Assembly: GCA_902781095.1 (NCBI GenBank)
Contig: CACZHW010000003.1
Span: forward strand, 134,022 to 198,021
Direction: 5' to 3'
Source of the DNA: an uncultured Eubacteriales bacterium
Lineage (GTDB): Bacteria > Bacillota > Clostridia > Christensenellales > Aristaeellaceae
Length of the DNA: 64,000 nt
Below are positions 33,044-43,118 of the stretch, piece by piece (the first letter of the stretch is position 1; each line of letters starts with the position of its first letter). Below the pieces are notes generated by a model. That model did not search any database. It saw nothing but the letters and a program-made list of their open reading frames with translations, and was not told the DNA's origin. Both the position numbers and the translations under genes were made by a program.

Positions 33044-33532
33044 ATGGGCGTCAAGGAATCGCTGGAACAGCTGAAGGCAAAACTGGGTGAAGTGCTTGAA
33101 CAGACCGACGTGGACGACAAGATCAGGGCCGGCGCAGCGGAATTGAAGCTTAAAGTGGACGAAGCGCTGGCCAAAACAGACATCGACGAGAAGATCGTCG
33201 CCGGTGCCGAGACCGTCAAAGCGAAGGTAAACGAAGCGCTGGAGAAGACGGATATCGACGAGAAAATCGCGGCCGGCTTCGGCGACATTAAGGATAAGAT
33301 CACAAGCGGAGAAGCGGCGGCGGAGATCAAAACCGGTGCCGAGGACGTGAAGGCGAAGATCGGCGAGGCGCTGGACAAGACGGACGTGGACGAGAAGATC
33401 GTCTCCGGCGCGCAGGGCATCAAAGCCAAAATCGACGAGGCGCTGGAGAAGACGGACATCGACGAAAAGATCGCCGCCGGTTTTGCCGGACTGAAGGACA
33501 AGATCACGGACGTCTTTAAGAAGAACGGCTGA
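33044..33532 (+). CDS. Small charged protein of five 24-residue helical repeats
   Basis: 162 residues without signal peptide or membrane helix, made almost wholly of five degenerate 24-residue units of the pattern KxKfxEALxKTDfDEKIxxGa (f hydrophobic): units begin near residues 9, 34, 58, 103 and 127, with a 20-residue insertion (GFGDIKDKITSGEAAAEIKT) after the third. Lys and Glu/Asp dominate and cysteine and aromatic residues are nearly absent, as in apolipoprotein- or LEA-like amphipathic helical proteins. A strong AAAGGAG ribosome site, consensus promoter and private terminator suggest high expression. Function is unknown; stress protection or a structural role is only a guess. Confidence 0.8.
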   Translation: MGVKESLEQLKAKLGEVLEQTDVDDKIRAGAAELKLKVDEALAKTDIDEKIVAGAETVKAKVNEALEKTDIDEKIAAGFGDIKDKITSGEAAAEIKTGAEDVKAKIGEALDKTDVDEKIVSGAQGIKAKIDEALEKTDIDEKIAAGFAGLKDKITDVFKKNG

Positions 33533-33547
33533 TCGCAGTGCAAAAGA

Positions 33548-33573
33548 AGCAGCGGGGAACCCCGCTGCTTTTT
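33548..33573 (+). terminator. Terminator of the repeat-protein gene
   Basis: AGCAGCGGGG (33548-33557) pairs with CCCCGCTGCT (33560-33569), followed by TTTTC. Confidence 0.9.
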
Positions 33574-33582
33574 CATGGAGAA

Positions 33583-33611
33583 TTGCATGCCGCGGCGGGA
33601 CATGCTACAAT
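33583..33611 (+). promoter_or_regulatory. Promoter of ligA
   Basis: TTGCAT (33583-33588), 17-bp spacer, TACAAT (33606-33611); the ATG follows 29 bp later. Confidence 0.75.
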
Positions 33612-33618
33612 GCAGTGA

Positions 33619-35631
<2,013 letters not shown>

Positions 35632-35637
35632 CAAAAC

Positions 35638-35659
35638 GCCTCCCGCACCCGCGGGAGGC
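35638..35659. terminator. Bidirectional terminator between ligA and the ABC exporter
   Basis: Perfect 9-bp stem GCCTCCCGC (35638-35646) / GCGGGAGGC (35651-35659) with loop ACCC. T-rich sequence follows on the minus side (GTTTTG) and weakly on the plus side. Confidence 0.75.
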
Positions 35660-35665
35660 ACTGTC

Positions 35666-37504
35666 TTATAAAGAAGCTTCTGTTTCCAAAGCCTTCTTGA
35701 ATTGCGTCTCGTACAACTCCTGGTAGGTCCCGCCTGCGTGGACGAGGTCCGCGTGGACGCCCCGCTCGACAATTCTTCCGCCCTTCAGGACGAGGATTTC
35801 GTCCGCGGCGAGTATGGTCGAGAGCCGGTGGGCGATCAGGATGCTGGTACGGCTCTTGATGATGGGATCGATCGCATCCTGAATCCGGCTCTCCGAAATC
35901 GAGTCCAGGGCGGACGTGGCCTCGTCGAAGATGAGCAGCGCGGGATTCTTCAGCAGGACGCGCGCGATGGAGATGCGCTGCTTTTCGCCGCCGGAGAGTT
36001 TGAGCCCGCGGTTTCCCACGACGGTGTCCAGCCCGAGCTCCTGGTTTTCGATAAAATCCAGGATGTTGGCCCTGCGGCACGCGTCGATCATCTCCGCCTC
36101 CGTGGCGTCTTCTTTCGCATACAGGAGATTGTCGCGGATCGTGCCGTTGAACAGGTAGGTTTCCTGGCTGACGATGCCGATCTGACTGCGCAGCCAGGAG
36201 AGGTCGAGGCGTCGGACATCGGTGCCGTCGAAGGCAACCGAGCCGTCGGTGACATCCCACAGACGGGGGATGAGGTTGATCAGCGTGCTCTTGCCGGAGC
36301 CGGAGGGCCCGACGATCGCGATGCTGCGGCCTTCCTGCAGATCAAAGCTGATGTCGTGCAGAATCGGGTGATCCGCTTCGTAGGCGAAGCTGACGTCCGA
36401 GAAGGAAACCGTACCCTTTGCCCGCTGCGCCGGCACGACGGCGTCCGCCGCGTTTTGGATCTCGACCGGCATGTCGAAGTATTCGAAAATCCGCGTGAAC
36501 ATCGCCATGGAGCGGACCCACTCCACCTGGATGTTCAGCAGGGAATTGACGGGGCCGTACATGCGCCCCAGAAGCGCGACCATGACGGAGATGTCGCCGA
36601 CGGTGAGGGACGCGTCGTAACGCATCATCAGGATGCCGCCGACCAGATAGAGCATCATCGGGCCGATGGAAGCGAAGGTCGTCAGTACGACCATGAACCA
36701 CCGGCCGGCCATGCTCTCCCGGATGTTCAGATTCATCATGCGCTTGCCGGCATCGCTGTACCGGCCGAACTCGCGCTCTTCCCGGCCGAAGAGCTTGACG
36801 AGCAGCTGGCCGCTGACGGAAAGCGTCTCATTGAGGATGCCGTTGACCTCGTCGTTGCACGACTGGGATTCCCGGGTGAGCGACCACCGGGTCCGCCCGG
36901 CCCGCCGGGTGGGGATGGTGAACAGCGGGATGATCACGACGCCGATGGTCGCGAGAATCCAGCTCCGCCGGTACATCATAACGACGGCGGCGGTGAGGGT
37001 TATGGCGTTGCTGAGGATGGAGGAAAATGTGCTGGACATAACGCGTTCCACGCCGGAAATGTCGCTCGTCATCCGCGTGATGATGTCGCCCTGGTTGGAA
37101 GAGGTGAAGAACCGCTGGCTCATCTGCTGGAGGTGGCGGTACATCTGGCAGCGCATGTCATAGGAGATGTGCTGCGCGATCCAGCTGTTCAGATAGCTTT
37201 CGGCGACGCCGATCAGGTTGGCGCCCAGGGTGACGGACAGAGACAGCAGGATGAGACGGATCAGGGCATTCAGATTGCGCCCGATGAGCCCTTCGTCCAG
37301 AATGCGTCCGGTCAATACGGAAGGAAAGAGACCGAGCACGGACGAGGCGACAATGCAGCCGAGAATGAGCAGCATTTGCTTCCAGTACGGGGTCAGCCAG
37401 CCGGAAATCCGGCGCAGCAGGCTGGCGGTAACCCGGGGTCTGTTTGCTAATTCCTCCTCCGTGAGAAAGGCGCCGCGCATGCGGCCGCCGTTTGGTGCTG
37501 GCAT
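35666..37504 (-). CDS. ABC exporter, fused membrane and ATPase domains
   Basis: 612 residues. A six-helix type I exporter domain (about 35-330) is followed by a nucleotide-binding domain with Walker A GPSGSGKST, signature LSGGEKQR, Walker B LLIFDEATSALD and switch His in IAHRLST. It would act as a homodimer or with an unlinked partner to export lipids, peptides or drugs. I chose ATG 37504 because GAGGAG lies 6 bp upstream and a consensus promoter ends 31 bp upstream; longer in-frame starts would overlap that promoter. The N-terminal NGGRMRGAFLTEEELANRPR resembles the leader of many Clostridia MdlB-like exporters. Substrate unknown. Confidence 0.93.
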   Translation of the reverse strand: MPAPNGGRMRGAFLTEEELANRPRVTASLLRRISGWLTPYWKQMLLILGCIVASSVLGLFPSVLTGRILDEGLIGRNLNALIRLILLSLSVTLGANLIGVAESYLNSWIAQHISYDMRCQMYRHLQQMSQRFFTSSNQGDIITRMTSDISGVERVMSSTFSSILSNAITLTAAVVMMYRRSWILATIGVVIIPLFTIPTRRAGRTRWSLTRESQSCNDEVNGILNETLSVSGQLLVKLFGREEREFGRYSDAGKRMMNLNIRESMAGRWFMVVLTTFASIGPMMLYLVGGILMMRYDASLTVGDISVMVALLGRMYGPVNSLLNIQVEWVRSMAMFTRIFEYFDMPVEIQNAADAVVPAQRAKGTVSFSDVSFAYEADHPILHDISFDLQEGRSIAIVGPSGSGKSTLINLIPRLWDVTDGSVAFDGTDVRRLDLSWLRSQIGIVSQETYLFNGTIRDNLLYAKEDATEAEMIDACRRANILDFIENQELGLDTVVGNRGLKLSGGEKQRISIARVLLKNPALLIFDEATSALDSISESRIQDAIDPIIKSRTSILIAHRLSTILAADEILVLKGGRIVERGVHADLVHAGGTYQELYETQFKKALETEASL

Positions 37505-37534
37505 AGTGTTCTCCTCTGTTGTGTTGTTTTGCCT

Positions 37535-37563
37535 ATTATAAAAAAACATAGTGTTCTGTTCAA
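37535..37563 (-). promoter_or_regulatory. Promoter of the ABC exporter
   Basis: Minus-strand TTGAAC (37563-37558), 17-bp spacer, TATAAT (37540-37535). The ATG is 30 bp downstream, and the spacer and upstream region repeat the word AACACTATG seen at the start codon. Confidence 0.85.
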
Positions 37564-37629
37564 GGGCTGAATGCGGGGAAATGGCAGGATCCGTGCGGAA
37601 AGTTGGACAGCGGACGCGGTTTTTGATTA

Positions 37630-37658
37630 TTGACAGAAACCGGGCCGGGGGATAGAGT
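37630..37658 (+). promoter_or_regulatory. Promoter of the patatin-like gene
   Basis: TTGACA (37630-37635), 17-bp spacer, TAGAGT (37653-37658), about 50 bp before the GTG start. Confidence 0.7.
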
Positions 37659-37706
37659 AAAGCGAGCACAGCGGATTCTGACAGAGAATCGGGAAGCGAG
37701 GAAGCA

Positions 37707-38552
37707 GTGAAGACAGGGATTGTCGACGTCGGGGGCGGAGAGCGCGGCGTTTACGGCGCGGGCGTGTTCGACGCGTGTTTGCAGCGGCAGATCCATTTCG
37801 ACTATCATATCGGCGTCTCGGCGGGTTCCGCCAACATCGCCTCCTTTCTGGCCGGACAGGCGGGGCGGAATTATCAATTCTATACGGAGTACAGCTTCCG
37901 GAAAGAGTACATGGGCTGGAAGGCTTTCCTGCACTGCGGGAGCTATATCGACCTGGAATACATCTACGGCGATGCGCTGACCAATACGGGCGGGGAGTAC
38001 CCGCTGGATTACGGGACAATGACGGCCTCCGGCACCGAGTATGAGATCGTCGCGACGGACGCGGACAGTGCCGAGCCGGTTTACTACGCGATGGAGGACA
38101 TGAGCCGGGATGATTACGGCGCCATCAAAGGCTCATCCTGCCTGCCGGTGGTGGCCCGGCCTTACCGGTGGAAGGGCCGCTTGCTGTATGACGGTGGGCT
38201 GAGCGATCCCATACCGGTGAAGCGGGCCTTTGAGCGTGGCTGCGACCGGGTTATCCTGATCCTGACGCGGCCGAAGGACAGCTACCGGGATCCCTCAAAA
38301 GACGCGCTGTTCGGAAAGCTGCTGAAATGCACGCATCGGAAAGCAGGGGAGGCGCTGCTGCGCCGGGCCGAGACGTACAACCGGGAACTGGACGAGGCGA
38401 AAGCCTATGAAGCGGAGAGAAAGCTGCTCATCGTGGCGCCTGACGACATCGGCGGCATGAAAACGCTGACCAAGGATCAGGCGGAAATCCGGAAGATGTA
38501 CGAAAAAGGGAAGAGAGACGCACAGTCCATTGCTGCTTTTTTAAAGGGATAA
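37707..38552 (+). CDS. Patatin-like phospholipase family protein
   Basis: 281 residues, cytosolic, starting at GTG with GAGGA upstream. It carries the patatin oxyanion loop GGGERG (9-14), nucleophile Ser38 in GVSAGS and the dyad Asp in LYDGGLSDPIPV. These are the RssA/YlbK-type bacterial patatins, lipid acyl hydrolases or esterases of uncertain substrate. The gene is the last on the GC-rich side: no clear terminator follows, and a tRNA-Val fragment begins 95 bp downstream. Catalytic residues are complete, so activity is expected. Confidence 0.88.
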   Translation: MKTGIVDVGGGERGVYGAGVFDACLQRQIHFDYHIGVSAGSANIASFLAGQAGRNYQFYTEYSFRKEYMGWKAFLHCGSYIDLEYIYGDALTNTGGEYPLDYGTMTASGTEYEIVATDADSAEPVYYAMEDMSRDDYGAIKGSSCLPVVARPYRWKGRLLYDGGLSDPIPVKRAFERGCDRVILILTRPKDSYRDPSKDALFGKLLKCTHRKAGEALLRRAETYNRELDEAKAYEAERKLLIVAPDDIGGMKTLTKDQAEIRKMYEKGKRDAQSIAAFLKG

Positions 38553-39075
38553 GCGTCAGACGGACATAACCGCGGAACGACCTCGGCGGCTGCAGGCGGG
38601 AAGTGCTTTTTCGCCGCGTCCGACACTGTCTTGCGATGTGGCGTCCGGGAGCATAGCTCAGACGGGAGAGCATCTGCCTTACAAGCAGAGGGTCACAAAA
38701 ATGCAGCTATTATTGGATAAACGAATCCTTAACAGTCTATAGTTATATAACGACATGATCCGGTTCGGGATTATGCCGTTTCTTTTTTACTGAATTTCGT
38801 CAGGTTGCATAAATGTCGATTGGATCAAATTGAATTTACAAAGAAAAACGGTGGTTATATCAAAAAGGAGCATCTGCCTAAGAGGCAGAGGGTCTAAATG
38901 AGACTGAAATAATAGCAAACTCTTACGGAAACGATCTGAGGATTAAGTGGTTAACCGGATTAATGAGGACATCATGGTGTGGTACAAGCAACCAAACACA
39001 CATTTCTATTCATAGAAGTAACAGGTTGTTAACAAATTGTTCAGAATAAAACAAAATTCGATATATAAAAACATA
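38553..39075. other. Gene-free boundary region between GC-rich backbone and EPS locus
   Basis: No convincing ORF. The first 140 bp are GC-rich, ending in a 5' tRNA-Val fragment (38647-38696). The sequence then turns AT-rich. A second anticodon-arm-like copy of the fragment (about 38866-38895, AGCATCTGCCT...GCAGAGGGTC) lies exactly 200 bp after the matching part of the first, with a loop AAGA-G in place of TACA-A. No integrase or complete att duplication is visible. It looks like the scar of one or more insertion or recombination events. Confidence 0.6.
38647..38696 (+). pseudogene. Truncated tRNA-Val(UAC), 5' half only
   Basis: Sequence from acceptor 5' strand GGGAGCA through a complete D-arm (GCTC...GAGC) and anticodon arm TCTGC-CTTACAA-GCAGA (anticodon UAC) into the variable loop GGGTCACA. 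The T-arm and 3' acceptor strand (expected TGCTCCC) are missing; sequence after 38697 is unrelated. The D-loop reads AGACGGGA, slightly off the usual form. It cannot fold as a tRNA and marks the composition boundary. Confidence 0.8.
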
Positions 39076-39104
39076 TTGTGTATCCGACTGAATGTTGGTA
39101 TAAT
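39076..39104 (+). promoter_or_regulatory. Promoter of the EPS control operon
   Basis: TTGTGT (39076-39081), 17-bp spacer, perfect TATAAT (39099-39104). Transcription is expected to start near 39111, at the beginning of the leader inverted repeat. Confidence 0.8.
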
Positions 39105-39109
39105 ATCTC

Positions 39110-39180
39110 TCGTCATATACAAAATACCGTGCAGATGTGTAGAATGCCGAGTTTTGCCGGTGACGATTTGTATATGACGA
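39110..39180 (+). promoter_or_regulatory. Leader inverted repeat ahead of the LCP gene
   Basis: Perfect 14-bp arms TCGTCATATACAAA (39110-39123) and its complement (39167-39180) enclose 43 nt that can pair further (ACCG with CGGT). The hairpin would form the extreme 5' end of the mRNA and stop about 20 nt before the ATG. No U-run follows, so it is more likely a stability or translation element, or an operator, than a terminator. Confidence 0.65.
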
Positions 39181-39201
39181 AACTGTATTGAGAAGAAGCG
39201 G

Positions 39202-40206
39202 ATGATGAGAAAGAACAAAACCATTCGGATAGTCATACTGCTGTTGTTGCTTTTGGCGATTGCGGTTGGATTTGGGATTCTGGCCCTTCGTGAGAAAGCA
39301 CAGACGCAGGAAGAGCGGGACACGAGCGGAGCAGCCGTCGGCAGGCTCAAGACGATTGAACTGGACGGAAAAACGTTCGTGGAACGTAAGGACATTACGA
39401 CACTTCTGCTGATCGGAACGGACATAACGACAGGCACAAGGCATTTCAGCGCGAGATCCGGCGGACAGGCAGATTTTCTGATGCTGCTGGTGATAGACGA
39501 TGGTCAGCACAAGATTCACCAGCTTGCCATTGATCGTGATACGATGACGGCCATTAAAGTGCTGAGCCTGCTGGGTGATCAGGAAAGCGAAGCGGTTTTG
39601 CAGATCTGCCTCTCTCACGCGTACGGTGAAAGCGAAGAGGAGTGCTGTGAAAACACGGTCGATGCTGTATCCGGACTTTTTGAAGGGTTGAGAATTGACG
39701 GCTATTTCGCAGTGGATCTGGAGAACATCGGAAGATTCAACCATGCACTCGGCGGCGTTACCGTGACGCTGGAAGACGATGACTTTGCCGAACTGAGCCC
39801 AAGACTGAGAAAAGGCGAGACGGTGACACTAACGGATGAAGAAGCGGAAATGCTCGTTCATACGAGGATGACGGTCGGCGGCGGCACAAATGAAGAGCGG
39901 ATGCGCAGACAGGCGGTTTATCTGAGGGGTGCCACACAGAATCTAAGGAAGCTTCTTGGCGAACAGAGTTCAGCAGAGGCACTCTTCGTTCAGATGGAGT
40001 CTTTTTTCACAACGAATGTCAGCCGCGGGCAATTGATTAACATTGGCAGCAGGGCATCGGGATATACGATAGAGGAGTCAGTGCCGTTGCAGGGTGAGCA
40101 TCGCATCGGAGATGACGGGTTTGTTGAATTCCACCTCGCAGAGGGCGAAATCCAGCGATGGCTGACCGAAACGGTTTACGAGTTGTCCGGTGTTCATTCA
40201 AATTAA
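39202..40206 (+). CDS. LCP (LytR-CpsA-Psr) family protein
   Basis: 334 residues: a short cytoplasmic tail, one membrane helix (about 9-28) and an extracytoplasmic LCP domain opening with ITTLLLIGTDITTG. Conserved Asp/Arg elements are seen in GQADFLMLLVID, QLAIDRDTM and the C-terminal ARMT-like HTRMTVGGG...RMRRQ. LCP enzymes transfer undecaprenyl-linked glycopolymers to peptidoglycan. As first gene of an operon ending in CpsD/CpsB homologues it likely attaches the EPS or capsule made by the genes downstream. The start is the second of two adjacent possibilities around AGAAGAAGCGGATG. A secreted protein gene follows after 60 bp. Confidence 0.88.
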   Translation: MMRKNKTIRIVILLLLLLAIAVGFGILALREKAQTQEERDTSGAAVGRLKTIELDGKTFVERKDITTLLLIGTDITTGTRHFSARSGGQADFLMLLVIDDGQHKIHQLAIDRDTMTAIKVLSLLGDQESEAVLQICLSHAYGESEEECCENTVDAVSGLFEGLRIDGYFAVDLENIGRFNHALGGVTVTLEDDDFAELSPRLRKGETVTLTDEEAEMLVHTRMTVGGGTNEERMRRQAVYLRGATQNLRKLLGEQSSAEALFVQMESFFTTNVSRGQLINIGSRASGYTIEESVPLQGEHRIGDDGFVEFHLAEGEIQRWLTETVYELSGVHSN

Positions 40207-40267
40207 TGGTTCCACTCTCGAAAGAGATGAACATATCCCACTTAACAAAAGAAAGGAAGTAATCCCC

Positions 40268-40801
40268 ATGAAAAAGTTTATTGCGATCATCCTGGCTGCC
40301 TTGATGGTTCTGAGCCTGAGCGTTGCGATGGCTGCTTCCAGCAAGACCAGCGAAGACACCTCTTCTGCCACGACGAGCACTCCTGCGAGCACCGAAGAGG
40401 CAGCTACGGCGATGAGCACCGGCGCTTTGTCCGAGGCCGCTCAGGATCTGATCAACGCGATGGATGAGGCTGTGAAGAACGGTCAGGAAGCGACCTCTGC
40501 CCTGGCTGACGACGTGGCTGCTGAGCTGGGCGAAGGCGCGGTTGCGCTCGACGCTGCCGGCTTGACTGTTGACGGAACCGAGCCCGTCGATGCTACGTTT
40601 GGTTTTGCGACGCAGCTGGAAGAGGGAAAGAACTATAAGGCGCTTGTCTCTTGCTTTAACGCGGACAAGAGCATCGCTGCCCAGTTCGTTCTGCCCGTCG
40701 TTAACGAAAACGGCAAGGCGAAGGTTCAGTTTACGAAGGAAGTTCTGGAGGTCATGAACGCCGCCGCTTCCAACAGCATCGTCATCTTCGAGGTTAAGTA
40801 A
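40268..40801 (+). CDS. Small secreted protein of unknown function in EPS control operon
   Basis: 177 residues. A signal peptide (MKKFIAIILAALMVLSLSVA, then MAAS) is followed by a 40-residue Ser/Thr/Ala-rich linker and a compact domain (about 70-177) of roughly six strands containing VTVDG-like turns and a terminal VIFEVK strand. No cysteine, aromatic cluster or enzyme motif is visible. The ATG at 40268 has AAAGGAAG upstream; the frame is open farther upstream but without start signals. The gene lies between the LCP and Wzz genes and is followed by a UUCG hairpin, which may give it a higher transcript level than the genes after it. Function unknown. Confidence 0.7.
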   Translation: MKKFIAIILAALMVLSLSVAMAASSKTSEDTSSATTSTPASTEEAATAMSTGALSEAAQDLINAMDEAVKNGQEATSALADDVAAELGEGAVALDAAGLTVDGTEPVDATFGFATQLEEGKNYKALVSCFNADKSIAAQFVLPVVNENGKAKVQFTKEVLEVMNAAASNSIVIFEVK

Positions 40802-40815
40802 GCCATAAAATCAAT

Positions 40816-40843
40816 AGCCGAGACGGCTTCGGCCGTTTCGGCT
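40816..40843 (+). terminator. UUCG hairpin after the small secreted protein
   Basis: Twelve-bp stem with one G-U pair, AGCCGAGACGGC (40816-40827) / GCCGTTTCGGCT (40832-40843), loop TTCG. The tail TATTTCTG is a weak U-run, so partial termination or RNA protection are both possible. Confidence 0.65.
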
Positions 40844-40869
40844 TATTTCTGTCAAATTGGAGTTATCTC

Positions 40870-41658
40870 ATGAGTGAGAAGTTTAAGGGAGCAGTAACGG
40901 AAAGGCAGCCTGCTGAGAACAGATTGCGCGTTCTGGAACCTCAGAGCAACGATGAGATTGAAATCGATCTGGTTGCACTTTTTTACAGGCTGCTCGAAAA
41001 CGCCATCTGGATTCTGCTGACGGCGGTTATCGGGGCAGTTATCGCAGGCTGGATTACCGTCTTTTTGATTACGCCCAAGTATTCCGCAACTTCCGGTTTA
41101 TACGTCATGAATCGGCAGGATTCCGCCATAAATCTGGCAGATTTACAGATTGGCAGCAGCCTGACCAGTGACTATTCAGAGGTTTTCAGTAACTGGCACG
41201 TCCAGGAAACGGTGCTGCAGCGGCTAGGGCTGGACTATTCGTATGCGGAACTGGAAAACATGATCTCGGTCAAAAACCCGACGAATACGCGCATCCTTTA
41301 CATTACGGCGACATCGATTTATCCCGATGAGGCAAAAGGCCTGGCGGATACATATGCTTCCGTTGCGCGTGAATTCATCGCGGCAACGATGGATACACAG
41401 CAGCCAAGCATCTTTATGGAAGCGCTCCGGCCTTCCAAGCCGTCTTCTCCCAGCCTTCTCAAAAATGTCGTGATTGGTTTTGCCCTCGGTTTCCTGCTGT
41501 GTGCAGGCATTGTAGTGCTGATCTTCGTGCTGGATGACAAGGTGCGCAGCGGCGATGATGTAGAGAAGTATCTTCACATGCCTTTGCTCGGCATGCTGCC
41601 TCATCAGAAGGAGAACCGCCGCGCTGCAAGGGCTGCCAGGGAGGGCAGAAAGAAATGA
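40870..41658 (+). CDS. Wzz/YveK-type polysaccharide co-polymerase (BY-kinase activator)
   Basis: 262 residues with two membrane helices (about 47-70 and 200-222) flanking an extracytoplasmic alpha/beta Wzz domain, and a basic cytoplasmic tail. The sequence SPSLLKNVVIGFALGFLL before the second helix and RSGDDVEKYLHMPLLGMLP after it are typical of CapA/YveK/CpsC proteins that set chain length and activate the partner tyrosine kinase. The kinase gene overlaps by 4 bp (ATGA). GGAG lies 7 bp before the ATG. Confidence 0.93.
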   Translation: MSEKFKGAVTERQPAENRLRVLEPQSNDEIEIDLVALFYRLLENAIWILLTAVIGAVIAGWITVFLITPKYSATSGLYVMNRQDSAINLADLQIGSSLTSDYSEVFSNWHVQETVLQRLGLDYSYAELENMISVKNPTNTRILYITATSIYPDEAKGLADTYASVAREFIAATMDTQQPSIFMEALRPSKPSSPSLLKNVVIGFALGFLLCAGIVVLIFVLDDKVRSGDDVEKYLHMPLLGMLPHQKENRRAARAAREGRKK

Positions 41659-42389
41659 AAACCTGTACAATCGGATATCTGCCTGAACTGGATTACTCCG
41701 GGACAGAAGCGCTGAATACCATCTGCTCCAACCTGCTTTTTGCCGGCCAGAACATGAAGAAGATCGTCATGACGAGTTGCAGTGCCGGAGATGGTAAGAG
41801 CTATCTCACTATGCATACGGCACAGAATCTTGCAGGCCGCGGCAAACGGGTCTGTATCGTGGATGCTGATCTCCGTCGTTCCATGGTTATCCGCAACTAC
41901 GCGATGGAAACGGAAGGCGAGTGGATTGGTCTGGCGCATTACCTGGCCGGATACAACACCATGGACGATATCATCTACCAGACAAACATCGAGGGAATGT
42001 GTTACGTTCCGATCGGTCGAGACCTGGTTAACCCGATTCAACTGCTGGATTCTCAGGCGTTTGACGACCTCTTGAAGATGTTGACGGCCAACTTTGATAT
42101 TGTACTGGTCGACGCGCCGCCGGTAGGGCTCGTCATCGATGCTGCAGTAATCGCGGGATACTGCGACGGCTGTATCTTCGTCATCGAATATAACCACACC
42201 AAGAGACGCGACATCAACGAAGGCCAAAAGCAAATTGAGCAGAGCGGCTGCGCAATTCTGGGCTGCGTCATCAATAATGTGAAGTTCGATTCCATCAGCG
42301 CCAAACGCTATTACAACAGGGGCTACTATAAGCATTACTATTCGAAGTATTACACCAAAGACGGCAAAAAGACCAAGAAAAAGAAGTAA
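41655..42389 (+). CDS. CpsD/CapB-type bacterial tyrosine kinase
   Basis: 244 residues. Walker A is SCSAGDGKS, Walker A' VCIVDADLRRS, Walker B DIVLVDAPP, all in the BY-kinase form. The C-terminus is a tyrosine cluster, YYNRGYYKHYYSKYY, the autophosphorylation site, followed by a lysine run. With the Wzz-type partner it controls polymer length and export by phosphorylation cycles, reversed by the PHP phosphatase encoded 3 bp downstream. The gene overlaps the preceding one by 4 bp, as expected for a two-chain kinase complex. Confidence 0.95.
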   Translation: MKTCTIGYLPELDYSGTEALNTICSNLLFAGQNMKKIVMTSCSAGDGKSYLTMHTAQNLAGRGKRVCIVDADLRRSMVIRNYAMETEGEWIGLAHYLAGYNTMDDIIYQTNIEGMCYVPIGRDLVNPIQLLDSQAFDDLLKMLTANFDIVLVDAPPVGLVIDAAVIAGYCDGCIFVIEYNHTKRRDINEGQKQIEQSGCAILGCVINNVKFDSISAKRYYNRGYYKHYYSKYYTKDGKKTKKKK

Positions 42390-42392
42390 GGC

Positions 42393-43118
42393 ATGTTCAC
42401 GGATTTGCATTGCCACATCGTCTACGGTGTGGACGATGGAGCGCAGACCTTTGAAGACGCGCAGGTGATGCTTCGCAAAGCAGCGGAGCAAAATGTGACC
42501 AGCGTAATCTGTACAAGTCACGCACTGCCGGGGAGAGAAATCTTTCCATTGGAGACCTATCGGCGCCACTTGGAACAGGAGCAGGAATGGTGTCGGCAGG
42601 AGGGGCTTGATCTTCAACTTTTTGAGGGGTGCGAAATCCTTTGGGATGAATCGGCCCCTAGACTGCTCAAAGATGGTGCAATACCAAGCCTCTGTGGAGG
42701 GCACTATGCCCTTGTGGAGTTTTTCCCATCTTCCCCTTGGGAGAATATCCGACATGCGGCACTGGCACTGAGCATCGCGGGGTATTATCCGGTCATTGCT
42801 CACGTCGAGCGTTATGCTTGCCTGCGTAAAGGCCATCGGATTCAGGAACTCAGCTACGAATATGGTGCGATTCTGCAGATGAACGCGCATACCGTACTGA
42901 CGAGCGCAAAGGTTGGTCTCTTCGGAGACCGGTGGCCGGCGAAAGTGCTCACAGACGGGCTCATCGATATCGTGGCCAGTGATGCACACGATGTGGAAGA
43001 GCGGCCATGCCGGCTCGGTGAGGTATATCGGTTTATAGCCGAACGGTACAGCAAGGGATATGCAGAGCAGGTCTGCATCAACATTCCGGGGCGGATCCGT
43101 GAGGGGAAACCGGTTTAA
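42393..43118 (+). CDS. CpsB/CapC-type PHP-domain tyrosine phosphatase
   Basis: 241 residues of the PHP metallo-hydrolase family. Metal-binding motifs: FTDLHCHIVYGVDDG at the N-terminus, CTSHALPG, HVERY and ASDAHDVEERP near the end. These enzymes dephosphorylate the BY-kinase C-terminal tyrosines with Mn. It closes the EPS control module (LCP, secreted protein, Wzz, kinase, phosphatase). A gene-free leader of about 650 bp follows before the assembly genes. Confidence 0.95.
   Translation: MFTDLHCHIVYGVDDGAQTFEDAQVMLRKAAEQNVTSVICTSHALPGREIFPLETYRRHLEQEQEWCRQEGLDLQLFEGCEILWDESAPRLLKDGAIPSLCGGHYALVEFFPSSPWENIRHAALALSIAGYYPVIAHVERYACLRKGHRIQELSYEYGAILQMNAHTVLTSAKVGLFGDRWPAKVLTDGLIDIVASDAHDVEERPCRLGEVYRFIAERYSKGYAEQVCINIPGRIREGKPV

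Noticed and set aside
38647..38696. Functional tRNA-Val
   Set aside because: The T-arm and 3' acceptor strand are missing, so it cannot be a working tRNA.
38866..38895. Second tRNA gene with anticodon AAG
   Set aside because: Only an anticodon-arm-like stretch exists; there is no D-arm, T-arm or acceptor.
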